From positions 62,001 to 126,000 of the forward strand of contig JALLLS010000058.1 of the NCBI GenBank assembly GCA_025094145.1: a stretch of 64,000 bases of DNA, written 5' to 3'. The notes beneath the pieces were generated by a model. The model saw nothing but the letters and a program-made list of their open reading frames with translations. It made no database searches and had not been told where the DNA came from. This DNA comes from Spinellus fusiger (Eukaryota; Mucoromycota; Mucoromycetes; Mucorales; Phycomycetaceae). The position numbers and the translations under genes are program-made. This document shows positions 1-10,697 of this stretch, in pieces (the stretch's first letter is position 1; every line of letters begins with the position of its first letter).

Positions 1-271
1 AATAAAGACAAAGAAGAGAATTGAATAAACCCAATCCACCACAAAAAACGGCCTTAAATAGCTATGTCTGTCCGTCCATCTTTCTCAACCCACTCTAGCT
101 AAAATGAAGCAATAAGTGACTTCATGGGTTTCACTTTGCTTAGTATTGATAAAGTTTAAAAAGCGTACAAGTTAAAGAGGTCTTTTTTTTTCAATGCTTT
201 TTATTGTGACTGTCTTTTGATAACACACTGTAAAAAGGCAAGCTTCTTTTTTTAAAAAAGAATCCAAATGT

Positions 272-698
272 TTAACGGTACTAGGAAAAGAAAAAAGAAA
301 AAAAGATGGATGAGGGACTGTTTCTTTGGTATTCTTTGTTTTTCTGTTTTTTTGCCATATTCTTTTTGTTTCTCTTTTGTAGTAGAGTCTCTAGTCTATT
401 TACCTTGTGGAAACCAATGTCGTTGGCGTACTCACGGAAGCACTGACGACAGATGTTGAGGTTGTACTTGCGGATCAAACCAGCAGTGTGAGCGCAGACA
501 CGGCTGAGTCATTTCATTCATTATTAGCACCAACAGACAAAAAATAATATTTCCACCAGGGTTCAAGGGAGGAGCCAAGCCACCCGAATCCACGGGTGTG
601 ACTTTTCCTCTTTCCCCTGTCTCTTGGAATACCTACCATTGGCGGGCACCTTTGCAGCTTGAGCGAGGGTGAGCGTTCCATACATTTGCGTGGGCCAT
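272..698 (-). CDS. RPS29: 40S ribosomal protein S29 (uS14)
   Basis: Small zinc-ribbon protein of the 40S subunit head. Three exons on the minus strand, 698-637, 503-404 and 280-272, splice to 171 nt or 56 residues, the usual family length. The protein begins [12 protein letters not shown] and contains [14 protein letters not shown] and [16 protein letters not shown], so the four zinc-binding cysteines form two CxxC pairs, one per half. Both introns have GT...AG ends. The last exon is only nine bases (Tyr-Arg-stop), and without it the frame would run on into a false tail. The start is the only in-frame ATG and matches the family N terminus. Upstream lies a long A/T tract and then a copper-fist gene in the opposite direction. 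Identification is secure; the micro-exon is inferred from frame and the typical protein end. Confidence 0.95.
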
Positions 699-1568
699 TT
701 TTTTTATAGTTGATGTCTCGACACGAACAAGGGAAGAAGAGAAAGAAGGAAGGAAGGAAAAAAAAAAAAGAAAAAAAAACCCTTCCTCCTCTCTGCACAG
801 TCCATTGTCCCAATCCCCAATCATTCAAAGTCCGGCCCCTCTTTTGCTTCGAAAATTTTTATAATCGTGATGTCATCGAGGCCAGTCACTTTTGTCTTTT
901 TGGGAGGCACAGATGGAAATAAAAGAGGGTATGTGTATTGGACTGTAAGATACAGTTCAATGTATTATTTAAATCCAAGCACTGCAGGAGACACTTGGAC
1001 TGTTAAATTCAGTGTGAGCTGTGTGAGCTGTTGAGTCTCTCAAGTGAAAGAACAATCCACCAATAAGAACGAGGAAGAGTAGCCAGTCCAGACGGGCTCA
1101 CTGAGCTATCCCACTAGATCCATAGGCTGTGAATTAACCACCTAAATGAATTCAGACGCATCGTGTTCTTAGTCATAGAGATTAGAAATATGACTCTATT
1201 CAATTCGCCTAAAAATAAAAAATAAAATAAAAAATCTATTCAATTCGCCTGTAAAAATGGGTCTCCTAGTCTGTCTCTCTCTTTGCCACGCCTCCCTATC
1301 GGAGTTCACAGTCTATTTCACATGGGCGCACTCTCCAAGACAAGTCACATCCAAGAACTGTAGTGGGTGCACCCTTGGATCCTATCTCCCCTTTCTTCTT
1401 CTTGTCTTTGCACATCTTTCACACCCACCCCACCTACATCCACGCCCCCATAGACTCTGATTGCTACTGTAGTATTCTGTAAGAACTGGTTCATCTCCAA
1501 CTCAACAGTTGTAGTCTGTATAACAGCAACAACAGGCATACCTGCACTTGTGTAGGCTGGCCAACAAA
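699..1568. other. Intergenic region between divergent RPS29 and copper-fist genes
   Basis: About 870 bases that should hold both promoters. It contains a purine-rich tract near 725-780, two repeats of ATTCAATTCGCCT near 1197 and 1238, and short open frames on both strands (1257-1460 plus, 1345-1539 minus) that resemble no family I know. I see no tRNA-like structure. Confidence 0.5.
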
Positions 1569-2315
1569 ATGTACATTACGGGTGAGGACGGTGTCTTGAA
1601 GAAATTCGCCTGCTTAACATGTATCAAGGTAGACCCAAGAAATAAATACCTCTTCTTCCTTCCTTCCGTCTTTCGTCTTTCTTCCTAATGCAGTCACTCA
1701 TACTGCCACACTGTTCTTATCGCAGGGTCATCGGTCGTCTGGCTGTCTTCATACAGACCGTCATCTTATTGAGATTAAGAAAAAAGGCAGACCTGTATCA
1801 CAGTGTGCCAAGTGTAGAGAGCGTAGAAAGATAAACCAAGTCCATACCAAATGTATTTGTATAAAGCCATTAGGTAAATCTCTCTTTTTGTAGCCACAGC
1901 CCGTCCTTTTTGTTGTTGTTGTTGAATCCTGCTCTTCATTCTTTTCCATTCTCTCTTAGCTAGTTCCGTCACCACTAGTTGCAGTCAGTGCCATAACGCC
2001 TTTTGTTTCTGCCTCTGTCAGACACAGGAGGTCTACTGGTCCTCGAGTAGCTCTGACGGCACAGTCACACCTCCTACCGATCGACTGTACGCTATGACCA
2101 GTCCAGACCTCCCTTCTAAAATACTCCCCTGTGAAAAGACAAGCCACAAATCTCCTATGATTCCTATCCATGATCCTACAGATGATCTTAACAGTGATAC
2201 TCCTGTCTACAATCCATCAGAGGACGCAGCACCTGATAGAATAGATGTTCTGGGTGAACTATCACGAACAAGCTCGGAGGATTTAATGCATAAGATTTAT
2301 AGTGGTGTTTATTAG
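1569..2315 (+). CDS. Copper-fist DNA-binding transcription factor
   Basis: Small regulator of the ACE1/MAC1/CUF1 class, which bind DNA through a copper- or zinc-stabilised N-terminal fist and control copper and iron genes. Exons 1569-1628, 1726-1873 and 1960-2315 give 187 residues. The fist occupies residues 1-68: KKFACLTCIK, GHRSSGCLHTDR, the minor-groove motif KKKGRP, then SQCAKCRERRK and HTKCIC, supplying the expected zinc-site Cys/His set. A second cysteine cluster (CSQCHNAFCFCLC) starts near residue 75 and may be a metal-sensing module, as the C-terminal Cys arrays of MAC1/CUF1 are. The C-terminal third is acidic and Ser/Thr-rich, plausibly an activation region. The start places the fist at the extreme N terminus, as in known members. 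The protein is shorter than most relatives. Whether it senses copper excess or shortage cannot be told. Confidence 0.9.
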
Positions 2316-2549
2316 ATTCTCTTCTCACACAACACATGGTGAGTGTGTTTATTTGATAATAATGTTTGTGCTCTTCAAGAGACGTCCCACTTGGTGTCTC
2401 CGAGAGAGAGAGATCTAGAGAGATCTAGAGAGAGAGATCAGTGTGTTTGTTCATTGGTGATGAGGGTGCAGAGAAGAGGGATAATTTATAAGACATTGTT
2501 ACTTTTATTTATTTATTTATTAGCAGTAGTAACATTAGAGATGGAGGGG

Positions 2550-4770
2550 TTATAAAGGAGCAGTGCCAATGGTAAGATCCTTTGGACTCTCCATGAGTTG
2601 CTTGTAACTGTACACCTTGACACAGCCATCTTCAACAATAGACATAAGAAGATGGCCCACATTCTATTCTACTTACCATCTCCACTGGAAAAGATGAGAG
2701 GGCGGTAAGGGTGGAATATCACATCACGGACTTCAATATCTAGACAAACACAAGGGTCAATAGACACGACCAATGCATGTAAGGATGCACTCGGGATGCA
2801 TTACCTTGATGGTCTTTTAGGATAGCAGTCAATTGTCCGTGCATTAGATTGAATACAAATATCTGACCATAGATCGTAGGGGCCAAGAGATAGCGGCCAT
2901 TGGAGGTGATTTTCACCAACCATGAATTGGAATGATAGCTAGAAAAGAAAGAAAGAAAGAAAGATGACGAGTGTTATGACGATGCTCCTCATCCATAGGA
3001 AAATACTTACTCTTCATGCTTGTATTTCTGGATCTGCTCAAGTACAAATTCACCACCTGTCTGGGTTGGATAGATTAGCTTGTGCAATGTCACTGTATTG
3101 GGTAAAGAGGCTGTACAGTGCATTCACATAGATCAGTGTCTGTTCTTCTTGATGGTTCACAGAGGTACTTACAAACACCTTCACTAATATCGCAAAGTTC
3201 AGTGCCTCGACTGATAAACCATGCATGCTGTTCTGGCTCTTTTTCAATACAACTCTCAATATCAATCATTTCTTCCTCTTGATTCAAGTCTTCTTTCTGT
3301 TGATTTGCTTCATAGGCATCAGCATCGAACCATTGAATGAATTTGCCACAATCACAGTACGATGAGTACATATCCTCAAATGTCTGTAATAGCTATCCTC
3401 TTTATTAGTGTAGTTCCTTGTCACTCAGCCTACCTGGGCATCCTCAAAGTCATACAATCGCAGGTGCTCATCACAAGCAGCCATAAAATACTTGTTGCCC
3501 GTGTTGGGAAGAAACGAAACAGTAAATGCCATGCATGTCATGCCATCCTCCATTCGATTGGAGTCTAGTAATGTACTACAGTCGATGAGATTCCCCCTCC
3601 TCACCCCACCTTTTCTTCTTGCTGTGTTTTGAGTCTCTTACATCCAGTCTGATCCCATATGCCACTTTATAATATAACCATCTTGGCTTGTTGATATATA
3701 ATAGTTCTCGCTTTTGAACTGGAGTGCCTTGATGCAGAGAATCTCCTCTGCATGGCCATGGAGTGTAGCCAGAACCTTGGTTGTTTCAATATCAAAGATC
3801 TAGGAAGCATCAGTCCCTCTCCATGCATTCCACCAAGACGCCTTCTATTTTACCTTGATAGGACAGGGTAGAATATGATTGTCTTCATCCTGCACAGAGA
3901 ACCGATGACGATCCTTCAACTTGCCCCCTGTAGCCATCAATGCTTGTGTTTCTGACACAAATTTGCCACAGTAAAACTCATCAATGTGGGCCTCCTCCAT
4001 ATCGCGTAGTTTGCGCACAAGTCGGAATTCATCCTCAATGTCCCATATCTTCACAGCACCCACATTGGAAAAGGTTGCTAGTAATGTGCCATCGGGGGAG
4101 ATGGTCATACTCGTAATAGGAGCTTCCTCAAGTCAACCCATTGTTCTTCTCTCAAGATTCTCTCAAGATTCTCTCTCTCCTACCTTGATCACTTATCTGA
4201 CAAGGCACAGTAGCAATGGGATGGTCTTGGTTGATAACATCTATCATGGCATGTCCTGATTCTACATGAAATGACCAATAACGATCAGGGTACTTTGTAG
4301 AGAGTTGTTTGACTTTGGTAGGAGAATACACGAGTTGTTTTTTAACCTAACCAGCATAAGTCTGTTGCTGCTGCTGTTTCTTTGGCATGTACCTTTTTGA
4401 CAGGTTCTGGCTTTAGTTTGGCTGGTGTCTAATTTTCTTTAGTCCCTCTGTGTTCTTAATCGACACTTACTTTGATTGTGGTTCCTCTTCTTTTGGGCTT
4501 TGTTTTACTGAGGGTCTTGGTGAGGGTCTTGGTGAGGGTCTTGGCAAGAGCTGTGCGAAAAGGAGGAAGGTGCTCGGCTTCTTCCAACAGATCATCCGTA
4601 TCTACTTGATCCATTGAGTCGTGTTCACTCATGTCTTCCTCTGTCTCCTCATCCGAAATGTCTAGAAACACTTTCTTTTTTCTTAATTTACGGGTCTCCT
4701 TAGTAATAGCCATCGCAGGTGGAGTTTGTGGTTCAGGAAGAGACCATAATGAGTCGCTATGATCTGACAT
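2550..4770 (-). CDS. WD40-repeat protein
   Basis: Beta-propeller protein encoded by about nine exons on the minus strand. Exon 1 (4770-4471) is an acidic, Lys-rich, low-complexity leader with EETEEDMSEHDS and a repeated KTLTKTL. Propeller blades follow: SPDGTLLATFSNVGAVKIWD (around 4100-4030), HGHAEEILCIKAL with STSQDGYIIKWHM (around 3760-3660), a blade near 3540-3430 with FMAACDEHLRLYDF, then SNGRYLLAPTIYGQIFVFNL and FHPYRPLIFSSGDDGCVKVY before the stop at 2550. A charged insertion rich in Glu and Gln lies near 3320-3230. No catalytic domain is visible, so it is probably a scaffold; I do not recognise the precise family. An annotated homologue alignment would settle the internal intron boundaries, of which I checked only some. 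The stop is 234 bases from the end of the convergent copper-fist gene. Confidence 0.85.
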
Positions 4771-4905
4771 GTAGGTGTAATGAGGAAGCCAACAAGTAAT
4801 GTTTAGTGGTCACACCTAGCAAAAGAGGTACATTCTGACCGTCACGTCGTACATTCTGTGCCTTTATTCATTTACTATTCTCTCTCTCTCTCTCTCTCTT
4901 TCTCT

Positions 4906-6003
4906 CTAGTCTTTGTGGAAGGATCCAAGGTGAGGATACAGATCATGGCGACGGTGGTGTAGGATCGGCATTTCAGTGCGGATTCTTCCTAGAACATCTA
5001 AATCTATAGAAGCAAGAGCAATACTGGGAAGAGAGACCTCTGGACACTGAGCAATGACTGTGCCCCAAGGATCAACAATCTAGTGCCATAAGAGAGAGAG
5101 TGTGTGTGTGTGTGTGAGTGAGTGAGTGACTGCTGCTATGCTACTGTGACTGGTTGTTTACCATGGCATGTCCATAGCTGGTTCTTTTTGCATTGTGTTG
5201 GCCTACTTGTGCAGCAGCCACTACATATGTCTGAGTTTCAATGGCACGCGCACGTAAGAGGGGTTCTATGCCACAGTCAATAGCCATAGGAATGTGTGGA
5301 TGCTCTCTCTCTCTCTCTCTTTTTCAATGGCTTACCCCAGTGCGCCGCCCCTGTTTTGACTGTAAATGCACTGGGGAAAGTGAGGATGTCTGCACCTCTC
5401 TGACGCTGGGCAATGGACTGCTCAGCAAATCTAAGGTCATAACAGATCTGGAGCCCCACATTTCCTAGGGGAGTAGGAAGGACGGCACCCAACTCACTGC
5501 CCTTTTGTGTCGTCTCACTTTCCATAAGACGAGGGCCATGATGGATATCCACATCAAACAAATGCACCTTACGGTAACTTGCTACCACGTGACCCAAGGC
5601 ATCGACAACCACATGGGTGTTATAGAGAAGAGGCGTTATCTCTGACTATGGTTATGTTTGTTATTCATTGAACTTCCTTGTCTATGTTTACTTTTTCATG
5701 CACGCCCACAGACACCCACAGTGCGTGTTCTTTGGCTGCTTTCTGAATATGAAGAAGGAACGATGACGCCTCAAGAGAGGAGGTCATGGCCAACGCCTGT
5801 GCTTTTGTCTCGGACAGAAAGTCAGAGGCCTCGGGAAGAAATAACATCTACTAACATCAGTGCGTCTGTTCTTTTCCGTGTCGACTTGAGTGTACCTTGG
5901 CTCCTTGTTGGACTGCCTTGGAGACAAGTCCACTGCATATCTTCTGGTTAGTAGCCACACAGCTCGTGGCGCAAAACTGTCCTACAGCTGCTAGAAATGC
6001 CAT
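4906..6003 (-). CDS. Nitrilase-superfamily amidohydrolase (Nit1-like)
   Basis: Carbon-nitrogen hydrolase of the branch that includes Nit1, which hydrolyses deaminated glutathione. The catalytic triad is visible: Glu in FLPEASDF (exon after the intron at about 5893-5850), Lys in [10 protein letters not shown], and Cys in [10 protein letters not shown]. Further family motifs are [14 protein letters not shown] at the N terminus, [17 protein letters not shown] after the Cys, and a C-terminal region ending [13 protein letters not shown]. Several short introns interrupt the gene, one containing a CT repeat near 5302-5322. The start at 6003 gives the usual beginning directly before the first beta strand, with a TATAAAAG about 35 bases upstream. 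Expected length is about 290 residues, cytosolic or mitochondrial. The substrate cannot be fixed from sequence. Confidence 0.9.
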
Positions 6004-6037
6004 GCACAAGAACAACAAGGTACTACCGTCGGACACT

Positions 6038-6045
6038 CTTTTATA
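6038..6045 (-). promoter_or_regulatory. TATA box of the nitrilase gene
   Basis: TATAAAAG on the minus strand, 35-42 bases before the proposed ATG at 6003. It is a good match to the consensus, but the implied 5' leader is very short. Confidence 0.5.
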
Positions 6046-6588
6046 GATCTCTACTCTCTCTCTGTCTCTCTGTCTCTCTGTCTCTCTGTCTCTCTGTCTC
6101 TCTCTACTCTCTTTATCATTATAATAATATCTTGTCAAGGCCATAGGTCTGGTTTCATCAGAGCCTAAAAAAGAAAAGAAAAAAAAAGAAAAATACTTCG
6201 TTTTGGCTGTACATTCTATCTCTTGCCAGATTCCTTGCATTGCTAAAATATAAGAAAGCAAAGAGGCTTCATGACGTCATGAAAAGGAATGCTTTAAGCA
6301 ATCCACTCTCTACACGTCTCTAGGCATGATTTTAAATGGTTATTGGCCAAGGCTATTTTTGGCTTATTTTTTCTTTCCTTTGTTTTGTCTCTCGTTTTTA
6401 ATAGTGCCACTGACGAGAACAGACTTACCGTTTATTTTTTCTTTTTCTTTTTCTTTTTCTTTTTCTTTTTCTTTTTTATTTTCATCTTCTTTTCTTTCCA
6501 CTGTGTAGGTAGTGGTGAAGAGGAGAGAATACACAGAGTGACTGACCTTTTCTTTGGTCTCTGGTACTGCTTCCTTATTCCTACAGCC

Positions 6589-6596
6589 TATAAAGA
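6589..6596 (+). promoter_or_regulatory. TATA box of the coiled-coil gene
   Basis: TATAAAGA on the plus strand, about 50 bases before the proposed ATG at 6645. Its position supports that start rather than the later ATG at 6764, which falls in an intron. Confidence 0.5.
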
Positions 6597-6644
6597 TCCT
6601 GTTTAGAAATAATAATAATAGAAAAACACTCTCAGCCCTCAAGA

Positions 6645-8612
6645 ATGTACAACGCAACTCACCCAAAAAGCTCTTCTTTCTCTTCATTGTCCCCGCAAAA
6701 GACAGCCAATGTCACGTGTGATCCACTCAGTACTATTCTACAGTCTGTACGCCAGCAGGTAACATGAACTGGTATTCTACCAAAGATACTCATTTCCAGA
6801 TTGACGAATGGGGTGAGCATGCAAAGTGGAAGATTGATCTCATTCTTCTTGATGACGAATGCCACACTGCAAACACGGCTATCCCACACCCTCCCCAATC
6901 ACCGCTGGCTATCCATCAAAGGCCTCGGGTAGGAGAAAAGACATCACTGGAGGGTCAGTCACAACAAGAGAATGTTACACTCCAGCCATGGCGATCCTCC
7001 CATCTCCCGTCTCCCAAGACACTCTCTTCTCCCTTGCTGAGGGAGGCAACAGAAACAGTGCCAGTGACCTCCACTGTTCACTATCCTGTAAGCCATAGGA
7101 TGGATCCGCATAGGACTCTAGTGAGATACTTACACTTGGGCTGTTGTGTCTATTAGTGGAACCCTACAGTGCCAATGGAAAAAACACCGTGTCCATTCAA
7201 TTGCTCCAATGAGGAGCTCTATTACAAGGTAGACTCTTCTGCTTTAATGGACGGCTAATCTGCTCTAGTTGGACCAGAGCCTTGAAAGACAGAAGCACTT
7301 GGATTCGATCGTTCGATCCCAAGGTGCCCAGCTTGAGAAATCAGCATCAGACACACCAGACACAACAAGTGCATTAGAAACTATGCGAAGTATCTACTTG
7401 ATGTCTGTGAGTCTCCATAACAATCCACAGTGTACTGACATGATCTACTTAGGAAAATGAACAGCGATTGCGCTATATGACAGAGAGGAGAATGTCACAG
7501 AGAGAGTTGGAAGTGCTGTCTGCAAAACTCAAGCGCATGAGCAACACACTGCATCACATTGAAAGCATAGAACTCCCCTCTTCTGTAAGTGCAGAGAAGA
7601 GGAAGCCTCAACTGTTCTCTTCATTGCTAACTGACTCGTTGATAGAGTTCTGAGTGTCATCCAAAGGTGTTACAAGAAGAGTGCATAATAATGCGGCGTA
7701 AACTCCACCTTTTGCAACTGCGATTGTCAGCAAGAGATGCTGAGCTTGAGTATTTGCATGAGACACTGCGTTCTTACCAGCCACAGCTTCAACAGGAATC
7801 TTTCATGTCCTTTCTCAAAGTACGCTCCCCAGCCACCACCACCACCACTACTACCACTACTACTACTAACAACAACAACAACCTCGCCAACGCTACTGCC
7901 TCCTCCACTGGGACTGCCCCTACCCATTCCTCTTCTTCCACTGCCTCCTCCACTGGGACTGCCACCCTCATCAACGCCACTTCTCCCTCCCTATCTTCTC
8001 CCTTGAGATATCAGCACAAAGGCCCACCTTATTTATTCCAACAACAATACTCTCCCAAAATACGAAGTGAGATCCGTCCCCACCCTATTTCTGCTTTGGA
8101 CAGTCTTGGCATTGTGGCTGACCAAATGCTCAATGATCTTGATTCTCAAAAGACAGAAAAGAATCCCATGGACACTGTACTGAGTCGATTCAACCATGAC
8201 AGTCTGTCCAAATCCCCCCTATCAAGATCCAGTGCCCTCAAAGAAGAAAGAGAAAAGAAGAGATATGACCGAGAAAAGGACAGTCTTTCCCAAGATCATA
8301 AGCGGTCTAAACGGTCCATTGATCTTGCAAACACTCTCTTGTCCATACCAAACCTAGTATTTCCTTCTTCGCACAAGGACGGTAAGTGTGTACATACAGA
8401 GTAAAGGTAGTAGCGCACCATCTCACCTTGTATTAAGAAAGACACTGTTTTTAGAATTTAGTCCTAGTGATGTATGTCATTGGACGAATAGTGAAAGTGG
8501 TGATCACTATTGTAGTAGACGGAGCAATTTTTCTTTTTATTTTATTAAACACTCCCATTGCCTTTCTTTTATCTTTTTTTCTTCTTCTTCTATCAATAGA
8601 GATAGGTATTGA
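6645..8612 (+). CDS. Coiled-coil protein with Thr/Asn/Ser-rich tract, function unknown
   Basis: Seven exons can be joined in frame: 6645-6758, 6800-7120, 7157-7228, 7269-7406, 7453-7584, 7667-8381 and, less surely, 8455-8612. The product is about 550 residues. The N terminus is Ser/Thr/Pro-rich. Residues from roughly 165 to 300 are helical and charged, with heptad-like stretches (LERQKHLDSIVRSQ, RRMSQRELEVLSAKLKRM, RLSARDAELEYLHETLR), which suggests a dimerising coiled coil. Next comes a tract coded by ACC/ACT and AAC triplets (near 7836-7880) and two near-duplicate segments containing ASSTGTA. A conserved-looking patch ALDSLGIVADQMLNDL follows, then a basic region and SIDLANTLLSIPNL. I do not recognise the family. 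The last exon encodes a hydrophobic low-complexity tail and may be wrong; the real end could lie soon after 8381. Confidence 0.65.
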
Positions 8613-9273
8613 CCATGAATGTTATGTTAATTTATTTTTATTTTTATAATAGAAGAAAGACAGGAGTGTATTCATAGGAATAAAAAGACACATACTATAG
8701 TGGTAGGTGTGTAAAGATAAGGAGCATTCCATTACATTGAGCTTCTTTCTCTTTGAATAGGTTAATATAAAAGAGTCTTGAAATGTGACTAGGGTTCAAG
8801 ATGTCTGTGGCTGCTCCATGATAAAGTTCATTTTATTTTGATGGTGGTGATCACTACCACTCTAGATGTCCTATGAACATAAGAGAATAGCAATGTAGGT
8901 GTCATTCTATTAGGGTCCAAGTTCAATGTTGGTCCACCAGAGGCATCTTATTTCTTTCTATTGTATTTCCCAACATTCTATAGACTCACTTGGATAGAAC
9001 TGTTCATTGCATCAGCCTTACTGAGAGACTACTAACACTGCTTTCATGGCACTCTTGGATTGAAGGGGCGCTTACAATGCACGGATCAAGAGCAATACTG
9101 TCTTGTCATTTGTCCCACTGTGGATAGACAATCATTATCTGCTAAGAGATAGTACAAAGGAATCTTGAAGAAAATCATCATCATCAGGATTGGAAAATGA
9201 ATATAAAGACATCTGTACCTATTCTATAGTCATAGTCATAGTCATAGTCATAACAACAACAATAATAATAATA
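8613..9273. other. Intergenic region
   Basis: No gene seen. It contains a short repeat of the hexamer ATAGTC (about 9222-9252) directly before an (AAT)n tract that abuts the left end of the Tc1/mariner element. Confidence 0.5.
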
Positions 9274-10486
9274 CAGTGTCAGGCAAAAAAATAATCAAAG
9301 TTTTTACTTTTCAATAGGATTCTTGTATAGGGAAATACTTATTACTTTTAATAAAAACATACATTAAACACACAGTAGAGACTTGAAAATTGGATGAATT
9401 ATAAAGAAGGTCAACAGAATAATATATACAAGTTTATTGAGTGGAAAACTTCAATATTTGGTGTTTCCACCCTTGGCCTCTATAACTGACCTACATCTCC
9501 AATGCATGCTGGCAATGAGGGTGTCTGTAGTGTCCTTGGGAATATTCTCCCATTCTTCCAACAGAAGTACCTCCAAATCTTGAAGAGTACTTCTTGGGGT
9601 CATCCTCTTGAAGAACATAATCTACCTCTGGATTCAGTGCCTTGAGTCGAGCCAGCTCAGGGCAGTAATTATCCTTCAAGATCTCAATGTATCCTCTACT
9701 GTCTATACTGCCCTTCACAGACACCCACTTTCCAACACCTTCACCAGAGAAAGATCCCCACACCATCACACTGCCACCTCCAAACTTCGTGGTAGGCTTG
9801 ATGTTCTTTGGGAGCAGCCCTTACTTCTTTCTTTGCACTACTCTGTTGCAGTTGTTGGTCCTCATCAGTTGGTACTTTGACTCATCGGACCAGATGACTG
9901 TCTTCCAGTCTTTCTCAGTCCAGTGGAGGTGGGTCTTGGCCCAAGCAAGCCTCTACTTCTTGTGCTTAGTAGTGAGAGAAGGTTTCTTGACCACCCTGCA
10001 AGAAAACAGGCCAAGGTTCTTCATCATTTTTTGAAATGTCCTCATGGACACTTGGGTGGCCATTCCTTGGTGGAGCTCCTTCATGCTCTGGAAGGAATCC
10101 CTTGCCACCTCGCGAAAGACCTCTCTCTCGTCCCTCTCCGTCAGAAAGTACTTGCGCCCAGAGCTCTTCCCTGTTTTGAAACAGCCAGTTTCCCTGTACT
10201 TCTTCACGATGAGGCTGACAGTGGAATGACTGATGCCAAACATGGCTGCAATCTCCACTTGGCTGGTGCCATGTTGAGTGGCCTCGTGTACAACGAGTTT
10301 ACGAGTAAAGTCGTCGATATTCTTCTTTCTTGTTCCAAAAGGCTTGGTGGTTTGTTCAGTGGTGTTAGACATATAAGATAATATAGCGGAAAAAGAAGAA
10401 ATGAGGAATGTGTGAAAAATAAAAATAAAATTGACCAAAATAGAGGTCGGAAAACGAAACCTTTATTATTTTTTTGCCTGATACTG
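9274..10486 (-). mobile_element. Tc1/mariner element with both TIRs, inactivated
   Basis: A 1213-base DNA transposon. The left end reads CAGTGTCAGGCAAAAAAATA and the right end, on the opposite strand, CAGTATCAGGCAAAAAAATA: a terminal inverted repeat of about 28 bases with one or two differences. The dinucleotide TA flanks both ends (9272-9273 and 10487-10488), the target duplication of this superfamily. The interior is a transposase relic on the minus strand. Near-intact TIRs and few coding lesions suggest a fairly recent insertion. It landed at the border of an (AAT)n tract and a TACTAA microsatellite. Confidence 0.95.
9451..10372 (-). pseudogene. Tc1/mariner transposase relic
   Basis: Reads from MSNTTEQTTKPFG at 10372 through a clear helix-turn-helix (EIAAMFGISHSTVSLIVKKYRETG), a second helical DNA-binding segment (LTERDEREVFREVARDS), and the first catalytic Asp in VIWSDESKY. 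Lesions: an in-frame TAG at 9955-9953 and an in-frame TAA at 9823-9821. Directly after the second Asp region (DYVLQEDD) an internal deletion removes the stretch that should carry the third acidic residue and the usual SPDLNPIE-like motif. The reading then resumes in another frame with LQDLEVLLLEEWENIPKDT and ends GGNTKY. It cannot encode an active enzyme, although its TIRs might still be mobilised by a related transposase. Confidence 0.93.
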
Positions 10487-10697
10487 TAATACTAATACTA
10501 ATACTGATACTGATACTGATACTAATACTAATACTAATACTAATACTAATACTGATACTGATACTAATACTAATACTAATATAATACTAATACTAATACT
10601 AATACTAATACTAATACTAATACTAATACTAATACTAATACTAATACTAATACTAATACTAATACTAATACTAATACTAATACTAATACTAATACTA
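10487..10697. repeat. (TACTAA/TACTGA)n microsatellite
   Basis: About 210 bases of a six-base repeat, mostly ACTAAT with interspersed ACTGAT variants and one phase break near 10580. It starts at the TA duplication on the right side of the transposon. It creates a false minus-strand open frame of alternating Leu and Val. Confidence 0.95.

Larger units (their letters stand above)
6004..6644. other. Divergent promoter region with simple repeats
   Basis: The spacer between the nitrilase gene (-) and the coiled-coil gene (+). It holds a TCTCTCTG-type microsatellite at about 6051-6110, an A-rich tract near 6165-6195 and a TTTTC repeat at about 6436-6475. Open frames here are low-complexity and follow these repeats. 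Confidence 0.6.

Noticed and set aside
1257..1539. Short frames on both strands before the copper-fist gene
   Set aside because: No domain or start context, and the region is better explained as promoter.
9608..10381. Plus-strand frames over the Tc1 element
   Set aside because: Antisense shadows of the transposase relic.
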